Position numbers and translations under genes: made by a program. The notes under the pieces are model-generated. The model was not told the DNA's origin, made no database searches, and saw nothing but the letters and a program-made list of their open reading frames with translations. From Cryptomeria japonica (Eukaryota; Streptophyta; Pinopsida; Cupressales; Cupressaceae), in contig NC_081410.1 in assembly GCF_030272615.1 (NCBI RefSeq), positions 184,869,619 to 184,933,618 of the forward strand: a stretch of 64,000 nt of DNA, read 5' to 3'. Every line of letters begins with the position of its first letter. Within the stretch, counting starts at the first letter, position 1. This document shows, piece after piece, positions 1 to 11,061 of the stretch.

Positions 1-479
1 TTGGATTTATAATGTTTTATTTAATAAACGTTTAAAATTTCCAATTGTAAATAGAATTTTAATTATAGATAAAATTAAATTGTTGCATAAATTATGCAAT
101 TTTAGGATGTAGTGGTAGAGGGTGACCAGTACATCATTGACTATTCCTACCATAATTTGTGCACTTGCATTTTCATCAATAGTAAATTTGTTATGACATT
201 TCAAAATAGGATAAGACCTTGTATTCAAAATAATTTTTTATAATATATTAACCTAATAATGTATATTTATGTGGGATTTAATAGGTGTTGACATCATACC
301 AAATTTTATAGGTCTATGATGCTACCATTACGATCAATTTATTTGGCCTAGAAAGCTATATGGTATCCTTTTTTGCACATACATGAACTTAAATTTTCTA
401 TTGAATATGCATATCATTTAAAGTGTTATTATTGAAATTATTTTTAACATTATATGTTGATCTTATCTTACTGTTATAG
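1..479. other. AT-rich sequence, no gene seen
   Basis: No convincing coding frame, RNA gene or repeat boundary is visible. The only open frames are short and have no recognisable domain. Confidence 0.5.
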
Positions 480-1319
480 GGTACACCAAGTGTGTCTGAG
501 GCGAAAACTATGCCAATTACTTTCTCCAGATCAACTAATCAAGGAAAGGTGATTGAACAAATTTTAACTGGAATAATAGTTTAAAGAGATTATAGGAGTT
601 ATTGTAGCACAATTTATATGTTTATTTTTTAAATGTATTGTGATTATACATTTACATCTAGATTGATAGTCTTACATTTTTTGTCTTCAATATACAACAA
701 CTAATGGGGACTATGACATTGATGACTGAAGGTTATACATTGGAAGAAGAGAGGCAATATGTATATGCTTTTTTCTTCTTTTTTTTCTCAATATATTAAT
801 TATATGCACATGTAAATTCATTGTATTACAATCTTGACATTTTTTATATAGGAAATGGCCTTGTAACCTATTTCATCAATAATGACCCCTCCTACAACAA
901 CAAGAGAATGATTAGAGGCTTGGGCATACATTCATTTTATATTGTAGATATACATTTAGATAGAAGTAGATTAATATTTAGTTTATGTTTCTTTGTCAAC
1001 AATATATATATTAGCTTGTATTAATTTTATTTTGAGATGAATCCTCTACCTCAATGATATGGTAGGACTCTTGATCATAAAAGGGGATCATCATTTTTAG
1101 AATTATCTTTTAGCCAAAAAACAAAGACTGAGGTAATCAACAATTCAATTTTAGAGAAATTATAGTTCGATGTAGTTATTTCGATGTTAATTTGACAATT
1201 GTAAACTATTATTGACATAAGTAATCAAATTTGTTATTAGAATTGCTTTTGTGAAGCCACCTTTAGAGCCACCCAATACTTCAAAGAGGCTCCATTTTGA
1301 TAATTCACCACAACTATAA
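480..1319 (+). pseudogene. Decayed 3' end of a multi-exon gene or transposase
   Basis: Several short coding-looking blocks are separated by AT-rich, intron-like DNA: about 480-548 (ends AAG before GT), 702-756, 850-905, 1028-1132 (ends GAG before GT) and a last block at 1257-1319. The last block follows TTTTGTGAAG, an acceptor-like sequence, and reads 20 codons ending SPQL and a stop. The same 21-codon exon, with the same kind of acceptor and 10 of 20 residues identical, recurs at 8024-8086. That is what makes a coding origin likely. In-frame stops in the upstream blocks (for example near 862 and 1053) show the gene is dead. I do not recognise the protein. The end of a DNA-transposon gene is one possibility. 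The exon boundaries are guesses except for the last exon. Confidence 0.4.
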
Positions 1320-2448
1320 GATTTGGTAGACATATAGTGTTAGTTGTGGTCATTGAAGGACCAATACATGTAGCTATTGGGCATTTTAATTCTATATAGA
1401 TGTCAAGATGGCATATGCCACATTTTTGTAAATTTTTTATTGAGTTGGTATATATGCCATTTTTGTATATGTACATACACAATTATTCTACATTTTGATA
1501 TATAAAAGTTGATATTCGATCTAATTTGTTCTTTGTGCGTATGCATTCCTACTCTGAAAATTAAAATTTGAATGTATATTTAGTTTAGAATGGTTAAGTT
1601 ATGAACATTAACATGTAATGTATTAATGATATTGCACTTTAATACAAAATATTAATTAAAATTGGTATTTCATCTAAACTCTAAGTGTTAAATTTGGTTG
1701 CCTTGGGCAACTTTACCAAATTTTATGACCATTTTTGTAATAATATTAATCCTAACATGGATTCTTAGTAATGAGGGATGACAAGTAATCAAATTTGGAT
1801 TCAGTTTCATGTTATACATCATTTTCTCTTTGTAAAATTTCATTACATAATCAAACACATTACTTAATAAGGCTACAACTAAATAGACTACTTACTACGT
1901 ATATGATCACCCTCAAGTTTGTAGAAGCAACAAGACACTACAAAGAGATGGATCACAACTATGATTACATCAAGACTTTATATAGACTTGTTAGTCTTTG
2001 TATTTCCTTTCATCCTCATTTTTATTTGGATTCATTTACCATTTAGAGTCAGATGTATTACATTTTGTATTGCTAGCAATTTGAGGGTTTGGCATAAAAA
2101 AATGGATGTAGGAACCTCATAATGAAGGTCCGAAAGCTACTAGAAGACTGTCAATTTCTTTTGGGAGCCATAATTTTTGTTTTTGTATACTATGGAGTAT
2201 TTGAGAGAATCTTGCACAAGGCAAGCAATGAATGGGATTTGTAATTATAGAACGATTAATGTCATCAAGAGACACTGAAAGCCAATGTACACATTAATAA
2301 AAAAAATTGTCATTCACGCCTTAAGGTTCATTGCATTATCACTTCCATTACATTCATTTATACTTTCATTATTAGTTAATTACATTACACATAATATATA
2401 ATTTTTAGTTTGTGTTATCTAGCATAATAAAATTCATTCATTCATTCA
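1320..2448. other. Downstream repeat tail and AT-rich spacer
   Basis: Positions 1320-1520 continue the similarity to 8087-8225 (shared text includes ATAGTGTTAGTTGTGGTCAT and GTTGATATTCGATC), so the duplicated unit extends past the stop codon. No gene is visible in 1520-2430. A short ATTC microsatellite lies at 2430-2449. Confidence 0.45.
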
Positions 2449-2449
2449 T

Positions 2450-3230
2450 TGATGCAGGAGCATCCCTGATTCTTGGCAATCTTGCATCAACCAAAAATAT
2501 TTCTCTCTCTTTTCCTTTTCTATTTTGCAGTTTCAACATTTATTTCTGTGTTTCCTAGATTTGGCTCACTGGAACCTGTGGAGTTGAATTTTTCTTGAAG
2601 ACTTGATCATCTTCCTTATTCCTAAACCGTGAAACATTTGGATCCTTTTCCGCCAAGTTATCGCTACCGGATCCCATGATAGTCTTTTTGTTACTAGTTT
2701 CCTGAACCGATTTGCATTGGTGATCTACCAGATCCTTTCCATAGCTTGTGGAGCCCTGAGTGTTGATTCCATTGTTCCTTGGTGTGTGGCCGACCTTCCT
2801 TCTAACTCTCAATTCATCCTTGGGATTTTCCAAAGGAATTTCTTTGGCGAAGGCCAACCTTTTTAGTTTTGCACGTTAGGTCTTGTTCTTCGGGTTTTGA
2901 TCCCCTTTTGGGCTGACCAGATCCCCTTGGATCTTATAAATAATTGTAATCAAGCATTAGAATGGAGATCACTTAAGATATAGAACATAGAAGACACATC
3001 TTGAGATTTGAGGTCATGGTTGTGACCTGTTCTATATTTGAGCATGTTTTTAGTAGGCCTATGAGCCAGTTTTTGTAACTCGGTTGTTACCGGTTGGTTG
3101 TAATTAGTTTTCATGATATAATTCAATCTGTTCTGCACTGCCTCCATCATCTCCTTGTGTTTCCATTATGTTCACTCTTGTTGACCGGTCTAGACTGATC
3201 TCCTTGAGGTCCCTCCTAACCGGTGAATTC
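2450..3230 (+). repeat. 5' LTR of a truncated Gypsy element (approximate ends)
   Basis: The right end is fixed by a primer-binding-site-like sequence just downstream. The left end is placed at TGATGCAGG, where TTGATGCA (2449-2456) and TGCATCAA (2483-2490) form an 8-bp inverted repeat. A TATA-like TTATAAATAA sits near 2934, as expected for an LTR promoter about 300 bp from the LTR end. The minus-strand open frame at 2555-2857 has no recognisable domain and is best read as chance. Confidence 0.5.
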
Positions 3231-3235
3231 ACCAA

Positions 3236-3247
3236 GTGGTATCATAG
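3236..3247 (+). other. Primer-binding site, initiator-Met tRNA type
   Basis: TGGTATCATAGC differs by one base from the common plant retrotransposon primer-binding site TGGTATCAGAGC, which pairs with the 3' end of initiator methionine tRNA. It lies six bases after a plausible LTR end (CA at 3229-3230) and about 240 bp before gag-like coding sequence. Confidence 0.6.
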
Positions 3248-3479
3248 CGATTTTGTTTCAGAGATTGTGTTGTCCTAAGAAATTTTGTTGTGGGGTGGCA
3301 GATTATGGATCCAACTTGCAATTGTAGAGGATTGGCATGAAGATGACACAAAGAGGAAATAGGAATAGTGGAGCGCATGGGAATGCAAACCCTACTGTGA
3401 TAAAAATGTTGTGAGGAATTGAAGCCCAGTTGGAAGTCGTTGAGACAACACGAAGAAGTGAGGAGAAGCCTTGACAGAA

Positions 3480-4550
3480 CAAGTAAATCCATCGACGATC
3501 GATCCAGATGAAGAGAGGTTTTGAGGGTTTTGAGTAGGAAGAATACTAAACCACATTATAGCCCACCAGAATATGATGGGAAGTTGGACTCTGATGAATT
3601 GATGGATTGAATCTCGGAGATGGAGAAATATTTTATTTTGAGAACACCACAGAGGAAAGGAAGGTGAAGTATGCTTGTACCCAGTTGAAAGGTCATGTAT
3701 CTCTTTGGTGGGAACATTTGCAAGTTGATAGACAAAGGAGAGATAAAGAGAAGATCAAAACATGGGATTAGATGGTTGCAAAGTTAAAATCAAAGTTTAT
3801 ACCAACTAATTATCAAGTGAATCTATTTCGGAAGTTACAAAATTTGAAGCATAAGGATTCTAGTGTGAAGGAGTATATCGAAGCATTATACAAGTTGAAT
3901 ATTAGATCAAGACATTTCGATGATGAATTTGAACAAGTTGCCAAATATTTGAATTGATTGTGAATGTCTATACAAGATGAACTTAGATTGATCAAGTTGT
4001 ACAGTGTTAAAGAAGCTTACCAGTATGCCTTGAAAGATGAAGAGAAGTTGAACAAAAGACATGAGCAAAGGCACAGAGGTAAGGGTGGAAGGTTTACCAG
4101 AGGAATATTTCAAGGAGGAAGAGGATATACTAGAGGAAGAGGTACTTGTAAAGACCAAAACAAGTACAAGGAAGTAAGCAAGGATGGTAGTTCATACCGA
4201 AAGGATGATAGAGATTTCTACTAGAGAAGAGAACTTGATGGTTATCGGAATGAGAATTTTGGAAAAGACAAAAAAAGACAAGAGAATGTTTAGAGGCACT
4301 TTCTTTAAGTGTGGAGGAGAAGGACATTGTACTTTCAAGTGTAAGAAGATTGAGAATATGGGGAGAACAACCTTGGTGGAAGAAATCCCCACCGGATCAG
4401 CTAACAAACTAGAAGATGGAGAACTGTTGATGATGAGGAGTTTTGTGTCATATCAGAGAACATGAGGAGCCCTTGCAGAGGAGGAATTTGTTCAAGACCA
4501 GATGTAAGGTATCTAGTAAGTGTTGTAAAGTTTTTATTGATAGTGTGATG
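3480..4550 (+). pseudogene. Gypsy (chromovirus-like) gag, broken, stopping at the protease active site
   Basis: Translation in shifting frames gives a typical Ty3/Gypsy capsid: a region around 3540-3770 with PPEYDGKLDSDELMDWI, then LWWEHL, then KLKSKFIPTNYQ and LKHKDSSVKEY (3770-3960), and DELRLIKLYSVKEAYQYAL (3970-4040). A basic Gly/Arg-rich stretch follows, and then a zinc knuckle near 4300-4350 whose first Cys has become Phe (FxKCGGEGHxxFxC). The frame is broken by stops at about 3767, 3955 and 4222 and by frameshifts. After the knuckle the reading KVFIDS at about 4533-4550 is the start of the aspartic protease. The element ends there, and unrelated sequence begins with TGATGGAGTTG. Only LTR, primer site and gag survive. 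The lineage call rests on motif style alone. Confidence 0.7.
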
Positions 4551-5320
4551 GAGTTGTAAAGCACTGAGAGGGTGGGGTGAATTAGTGACACCAAAAATAA
4601 TACTACTTTAAACATTGATCGGTAGATAAACTTAACAAGTTTGTTAAACAATATGCATGAAATAAAAAATGATATAACAACATCTGCCATAACACAAGTG
4701 TTTATATGTGGAAAACCCAAATAGGTAAAAAAAAATGGTGAGATGGGACTCACAAGTTAACTATCTGTAGTAATAGATAACTGACCGGTTATGGTCTACA
4801 AAATGCTCTGCTAGGAGCGAATCCTATTTAACATCCCAAAGCTTAGTTAAAAGTTATACCCTATAAAAGGTAGTACCCTGTAAGGAGTAACCTCGGTGGA
4901 GGATTTGAAAATCCAATCTAATGGATCACCTGGTTAGAGGATTTGAACAATGAAGCTTGTTAGAGCCTACCCATTTAGGGGATTTGACTGTTGCAGTGGT
5001 TAGAAAACAATAGGTAATGTGATCTAGTAATACCACAACTTGCTTGGATAGATCCCCTTCTACGTACTTAACACTTCTTTACCAACATACTCTGTGACTT
5101 AACACTTCTGCCTTCACACATAACATATCACTTTCACTCATACAAAATCGCTAGTAGTATTTGTTGAAGTCTCTTATATCTCATTTTGAGAAGTTGTAAA
5201 ATCAAAATCAGAACTCCACCTTGCCTTGTTTTGCAAGTGGCCTATTGTACACGCACTAAGTATAAAGTGCCAAATCATGATTATTTTTATTTTTATTTTT
5301 TTGGGGAGGGGTGTTTCTTG
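4551..5320. other. LTR-like sequence, family not identified
   Basis: The sequence starts abruptly with TG at the truncated protease and carries TATA-like CCCTATAAAAGG (4859-4870). It has no coding frame. Length, TATA motif and position suggest an LTR or solo LTR between the Gypsy fragment and the Copia element, but I could not fix a right end or a target-site duplication. Confidence 0.3.
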
Positions 5321-5396
5321 ATTGAGTAATTTGGGGGGGGGGGTGTCTTGTGTGATTGTGCCTCTCTCTATCTTGTGTTTTTTCCTTTTTGTTGCT

Positions 5397-7103
5397 ATGG
5401 GTTCTCCTAAGTTTCCTCTCTTAACTCCTCATAATTATTCTACTTGGAAAATTGATGCATGGAGTAAACATATGGAAAAAGGACTAACTCATTATATTGA
5501 TGGAACTATTGTTGCTACCACTAATCCTAAGACTGATCCTGTTGGTCACTTGGATTGGATCACTAAAAATATCATGGCAATTGGTACCTTAAAAAAATAT
5601 ATATCAAAGGATCTCATTTTTCATATTGAGAAATGTACTCTAATCAAGGATGCTTGGAAAAAGTTTCAAGACTTGTATGGTCAAGTTGATGAGATTAGGG
5701 GATATCAAATTGATAGTGATCTCACCATGTTAGATCCCAGGAAATTTGATACTATACAAGATTGTGTCACTAAGGAAAAAGAGTTGAGGGCACAACTCAA
5801 AGATTGTGTCATTGATAAGAAGGATACTCAATTGATCTTCAACTTGATGGGAAAGCTTCCACAAGAATATACAACATTTTTTTCTAGTTTCCAAACCCAT
5901 GGGATGACAATGGGTTCAAGCTACACACTGCCTACATTTGATGCTTTCACTGAAATGTTGATGATGGAACAAACTAAGTTGATAAGAATGGGCATTCTTA
6001 AGACTTGTAAGTCTCAAGCATTAGTGGAAAATCAAGGGAATAAAGGAAATCAAGGAAAGGACAACTCCAACAAGAAGAAATGGATATCAAAGCCTAAGGA
6101 CAAAGCACCATCTTCTCCATAGCAAGGAGATTCGTCCTCTTCCAAGAGGGACAATTCACTAAAGAGGGAGAGACCTACTTGTTCCTATTGTAAAAATGTT
6201 GGTCATGAGGAGCGTCATTTCCATTCTAAGAAGATTGATGAGCTCACACATATCCTCAAAAAGCATAACATTGATTTGCCTAATGTCTACAAGAAGGATG
6301 ATTCATCAAATTCTACTTCCTCACAATCAAAAGGAAAAGGGAAAGAATTCATGTCTTCTACAAGTGGGAAGACTCACTCTTTTGGGACAAGAAAAGGAAA
6401 AGCTCTTTGTACTACTACAAGTCATGATTCAGGGATATAGCTTCTAGATTTAGGGGCTTCTCATCATATGGCATCTTTACAGTCTATATTCTCTTCATTG
6501 GAGCCTTGCACCATGCCGCATATTTTGATGGGCAATCATACATACATGGATGTGATTGGGAAAGGATCTATTGCCATTGGGGATAACTCCTTCAATGATG
6601 TGTTGTGTGTACCCCATTTGACAAACAATCTCCTTTCCATATATCAAATCACACATGGCGTAACTAAGAGAATTGTGGAGTTCACACTTGAGTCAGTTTT
6701 CATTAGAGACTTGGAGACGAGAGATATCATTGCGACTGGGGTGGTTGATCATGCATCTTTTTTATACTCCTCAAATTTTGTTGATGATAATGATTTCCCA
6801 CATGATGATTCTACACATGGTGATCCCACTTCTTGTGATGGTTCAAATTTTGAGGAGAACTTTGGGTACTTGAACTTGGGGATTCTCACATGTGACCCCG
6901 TTCTTGAGCCTTGTGTTTCATCTCCTCCTATTGATATCACATTACCTATTGCACCTAATGATGTTGATAGTGCAACAGTTTTGCCTTCATGTGATTCAGT
7001 GCAACAGGATATTTCTTGTCTTCTAGCTTCAGATTCTTGGGATGACTTCTTGACAAACATTGCAGGTTTGTTTGTGGAATCCTACATTGCAGATTTGGGA
7101 TAA
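5397..7103 (+). pseudogene. Copia-type gag-protease polyprotein, two in-frame stops
   Basis: One reading frame runs from the ATG at 5397 to the TAA at 7101-7103, interrupted only by TAG at 6120 and TAG at 6438. The first 240 residues are a Copia gag (UBN2/Retrotran_gag_2 type): KFPLLTPHNYSTWK, a LIKDAWKKFQDLYG block, and LMGKLPQEYTTFFSSF. A Lys-rich linker and a zinc knuckle CSYCKNVGHEERHF (6178-6219) follow, with the last Cys replaced by Phe. The aspartic protease starts as LDLGASHHM just after the second stop and continues through FNDVLCVPHLTNNLLS. The last ~110 residues are acidic, rich in Asp and Ser, and unlike anything I recognise. No GAG-pre-integrase, integrase or RT follows. The earlier in-frame codons from 5322 read through a G-run and are unlikely to be the start. 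Confidence 0.75.
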
Positions 7104-7442
7104 ATCATTGATGATATTCATCTTCTCTTTGATGAAGATGATCCTTCTTTGATTGTTGCGAGGGAACACTCTGACCCTCTTGTTCATTCTCTACACGATC
7201 ACATGGGGTTTTGTTCCTCACATACTTCTATGAGAGTTCTCTTGTATAGATTTCATCTCTCTTTTGGGGGAGGATTTTTTCCCATTTGGTTTTTCTCTCT
7301 TTCCCCATTTTGTGAGAGATTTCATCGCATTGGTTTGAATGCATTTTCATTTGTACATGGGTACCTAACATGGCCTAGTCATCGAGATCCATCTTGCATT
7401 TCTTAGTTGCATTGTAGACTTAAGTGCATTCTCCTAGGTTGC

Positions 7443-7455
7443 ACTTAAGGGGGGG
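7443..7455 (+). other. Polypurine tract of the Copia element
   Basis: ACTTAAGGGGGGG immediately precedes TGTTGGTG, the expected arrangement of plus-strand priming site and 3' LTR start. Confidence 0.65.
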
Positions 7456-7984
7456 TGTTGGTGTAAATAATTATTCATCATGGATATTATTACACCTTAC
7501 TTAAGTTTACTTAGGTACATGCATATCATAGTAGTTTGGGTATGAGACACTTGGGTGCTTGTGCCACACTGGGATAGTCTGTGTAGGATAATTTCCACCT
7601 TTTATGGTGTTGATCTTGTTACTACTCTATCATATCCACTTATTGTGGAGTGATAATTCCACCTTTAATGGGTGATCCACCTCATGTGGAATATTTTATT
7701 GTTTCTCCTACCTACCCACACCTATTTCCTACTTATTCTTGTTCCTTATTGAGCCACATGTCATGTTTGTGTGCTCACATATCCATATAGCCTTGTGTAT
7801 ATAAGCGGGCTCATCTAGATTGTAACAACAATGATTGATGATCCACTTGATCACATTTTGCATCTTGATAGAATATAGTTTATTTCTATCATCTATTTTG
7901 TTCTCTCTTATTTGTGCTTTCCATTGCCTCTAGATCTTGGTAAAATCTCATAGTTATGTTGTTAATTGTGAACTATTTTCTACA
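7456..7984 (+). repeat. Copia 3' LTR
   Basis: It starts TGTTGGTGTAAATAA directly after the polypurine tract. A good TATA box, TATATAAG, is at 7798-7805. The right end is taken as TACA at 7981-7984. This is uncertain, as no second LTR or target-site duplication is available for comparison. The sequence just right of it is the last-exon copy at 8024. Confidence 0.55.
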
Positions 7985-8023
7985 AAATAATTCTAACTTG
8001 GCTTTTGAATTTTGGTTTTGTAG

Positions 8024-8086
8024 CCATCTATAGAGATGCGTACTGCATCGAAGAGGCTTGATTTTGATGATCCACCACAAGTTTAG
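8024..8086 (+). pseudogene. Second copy of the orphan last exon
   Basis: Preceded by TTTTGTAG, a good 3' splice acceptor, this 21-codon block ends DFDDPPQV and TAG. It matches 1257-1319 in length, phase, acceptor and half its residues. The shared similarity continues to about 8225. Upstream exons are absent and the Copia LTR ends about 40 bp to the left, so this copy is an orphan. Confidence 0.45.
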
Positions 8087-8221
8087 GATCATATAGTGTT
8101 AGTTGTGGTCATAGAATGACCAATACACATGGCATATACCACATTTTTGTAGTACCTATATTGACTTGGCTAACATGCCTTTTCTTGATATATATAAATG
8201 TTGATATTCGATCCAATAAAT

Positions 8222-8530
8222 GTGTACTGAGTTCATTATTGTGTATTCATTGTATTTTGTGGCTATCCTTTTATAAATTTAATTGATCATTTACCTATGT
8301 AATCAACAATATGAATATAAACAACAAAAATCTATGATATAAAACATTGTAATCGTGGAATATGATTTGATAAAATTTCTAAAATGTCGAATTAACCCTA
8401 CAAAACTCCTTGTATTCAGTTCATTATTGTGTATTCATTGTATTTGGTGGTTGCCCTTTTATAAATTTAAATGAATATTTGCCTATGTAATCAACAATAT
8501 GAATATAAACAACAAAAATCGACAATATTA
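8222..8530. repeat. 188-bp tandem duplication
   Basis: GTTCATTATTGTGTATTCAT starts at 8231 and again at 8419. Similarity runs through TATGTAATCAACAATATGAA and AACAACAAAAATC in both copies. AT-rich, non-coding. Confidence 0.75.
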
Positions 8531-8601
8531 ATATAAACAACAATATGTATGGTGCGAGAGCACCCTCACGCTCGCAATAGTCAAATTGTGGTTCTCGTGT
8601 G

Positions 8602-9425
8602 CACAAAATGACATCATGAGGATGTCTAAGTGGGAATTTTTATGCTAGGCACGCTCCTCTCATGCATCCCAAAGTGCCTAAACATTGAGAGTCATACCCT
8701 ACCAACGCGATCTCTCAAGTGTCGTGAGTCCAAAAAATTATCAAACTTTGATGGATTGTTTCTTCCAGTCCAGGATACATATGATTGATCTGTTTGAACC
8801 TGTGGGGTTGCATGAGGCTCCTCTACAATAGCTTATCTCATTTTTTGACGACTCGGAGCCATTTTCAATTGGTAGCATTTTTTCATCTGCTGCAAAAACC
8901 ATCAATTGCATGTAATGCAAAGTTGTAGGATAGGCTAGAATTGATTCAGTTCACAAAATGACATCATGAATGCATTCGAGTGGGTAGGTTATGCTAGGCA
9001 TGTTCCTCTTGTTCATCCCAAAGGATCAAAACGTTGAGTCATACCCTACTGGTGTGATCTCTCAAGTGCCCCGAGTCCAAAAAATTGTCAAACTTTGATA
9101 GACTGTTTCTTTCACTCCATGACACAAATGATCAATCCATTTGAACCTGTGGGGTTGCATGAGGATCCTCTATAATAACCTATATTGGTTTTTGATGACT
9201 TGGAGCCATTTTCAATTGGTAGCATTTTTTTGCTTGTTGCAAAAATCATCAGTTGCACGCAATGCAAAGTTGCAGGATAGGCTAGAATTGATTCGGTTCG
9301 CTGTGTGCATAAACTGACATCACAAGCATGTCTGGGTGGGTAGGTTTACATTAGGCATGCTCCTCTCATGCATCTCAAAGTGCCAGAACGTCGAGAGCCA
9401 TATCCTATCAGTGCGATCTACAAGT
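8602..9425. repeat. ~350-bp tandem repeat, 2.3 copies
   Basis: CACAAAATGACATCATGA occurs at 8602 and 8952, and a diverged form starts at 9307, giving periods of 350 and 355 bp. Each full unit contains CATCCCAAAG, CATACCCTAC, TCAAACTTTGATGGA/AGA, GAACCTGTGGGGTTGCATGA and GGATAGGCTAGAATTGATTC. The third copy stops after about 115 bp. No coding frame is conserved between units. Confidence 0.8.
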
Positions 9426-9679
9426 TGCTTGACAACGTTTTTGACAATTTTTTTGACAATAATGACAAGTTTTGCTCAAATTGTATCTAGACTCAATCTA
9501 TGGCTCCTATGACCCGATAATGACTGAAATAATTCTCCATGATTATACAGTTATCAAGAATTCTCATGATTGACCTTATCACATCACATAAACTCAAAAC
9601 ATAGTCACAAAACATAGACACAAAAAATAGTCACAAAACATTGTCACATATTATTCAAAATATTTCCTCTAAATATGGT

Positions 9680-9915
9680 CAAATTAGCTCTTGACTATTT
9701 GAATATACAAAAAAATTTCTTACAAATCATCTTATGGGCTTTTATACAAAATTTGGCATTACAATATGTGCGATTTAGCTCATTGCCATTTTAATATACA
9801 AAATTTGGCATCTACATATGTACAAATCAGCTCATTGCCATTTAAATATATAAAATTATGCCCCTAAAAATGTAAAAATCATCTCATGGGCATTTATATA
9901 TACAAAAAATGAATA
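9680..9915. repeat. Diverged ~50-bp tandem repeat, 5 units
   Basis: Units start at about 9680, 9723, 9771, 9823 and 9874 with CAAATYAGCTCATTGCC or CATCTCATGGGC variants followed by TATACAAAATTTGGCAT. The spacing is 43-52 bp and the units are heavily diverged. Confidence 0.6.
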
Positions 9916-9976
9916 TAGAACAATTCGTCGATGAATATATAAAATTATCAAAATCATTCTACTCTGAACCGTAGAT

Positions 9977-11053
9977 TCAATCAAGTGAGCCTTTAGGATT
10001 GACTCTAACCCGTATTGTATCAAGTATTGTCTCGTGGTCAGATTCATGAACTTTCCATAAAATCTTGTTATGAGGTCTACTACGATACTTCATCAAATGA
10101 ATATTTGTTGCAACAACAAGGTTAGAGAAATGAAGAATATGTTTGTGTGTTTCAAAGTCCTCGAACAACCAAACATCAGAATTCTTGATAGGGTATCTCT
10201 TAAGCCATGTTCTTATCATGACAACAGACCCTATTGGGTACTCAATATGCTCTTTGTCAATGATTGTGGTTGTCAATTTTCTTTTAGGCTCAACCCAATG
10301 ACACAAATAGTAATTTGTTCCTTCTTCATGGTTCTCTTCTGCAACAACTGCATACACATGACCTGCATTTTATAAAGTGATAATTAATACCAAAAATAAA
10401 GTATGATGTACAACAAAATGAACCAAAAAGAATACTTGCAAAAAAATTAACTCAAAAAATCACCTGAATCCACTAGGTAGGATACATGGTTAAAATCCAC
10501 TGATGTCTCCATCTGGCTCAATTGTAGTGCTTTGGGAATTTGATTGTATCAATGGGAACCAATAGTCTACAAGACCATTTGTCAACCCACTCTTGTAATT
10601 CACATTCTTCCCACAAACAATACATGCATGAAGAGAAAAAACATACCATCTGTCTTGTATAAATTACTAGTGAACTTGCATTTGAACTCATAAATGAGTA
10701 CATGTCACTCAATCCTGTAACTGTACAACAATCTAGATAGTTTTCAATGTTAGATTCAGTGATCAACTAAAAATATCTATGAACCATTGACGTACCTAGT
10801 TTACCTAGACCCATCGTAGATTTACACCATCGCATAATTGTTTCTGCATCTATCAACTCAATACCACCTTTGTACTTCAATTCTTCTCTAGCCAAGGCTC
10901 TTTTTACACATGCTCTTGCACCATTGTGCTCTCCCTTACCATGTCCAGCCTTAGTTAAATTCCAAAAATATTGTACACCACTTGTCATATGCATCCTTGT
11001 CAACCAATAAAACATCCTTGCATTCTTGAATTGTGCAGTGCAATTATCTCACC
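9977..11053 (-). pseudogene. C-terminal part of the DDE-like protein
   Basis: After the insertion the protein resumes with W, a TGA stop, then DNCTAQFKNARMFYWLTR. A one-base change would restore Ser at the stop. Next come GHGKGEHNGARACVKRA (about 10890-10950) and a Cys-containing segment CFFSSCMYCLWEECELQEW (10580-10650). A last domain (10357-9977) contains YYLCHWVEPKRKL, EYPIGSVVMIRTWLKRYP and DVWLFEDFE. A stop and a frame change separate the pieces. The DNC block is a good candidate for the second acidic catalytic residue of a DDE enzyme. The host function, if any, is lost. Confidence 0.5.
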
Positions 11054-11061
11054 ATATTAAG

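Larger units (their letters stand above)
5397..7984 (+). mobile_element. Copia-type non-autonomous (gag-protease only) LTR element, 5' LTR missing
   Basis: The element has a gag-protease frame, about 340 bp of open but featureless sequence (7104-7440), a polypurine tract and a 3' LTR. No 5' LTR or primer-binding site was found left of 5397. Nothing between protease and polypurine tract resembles integrase, RT or RNase H. The short spacing means polymerase was deleted or never present. Confidence 0.6.

Noticed and set aside
6749-7060. Minus-strand 103-codon frame opposite the Copia protease tail
   Set aside because: It is antisense to a recognisable frame and has no domain of its own.
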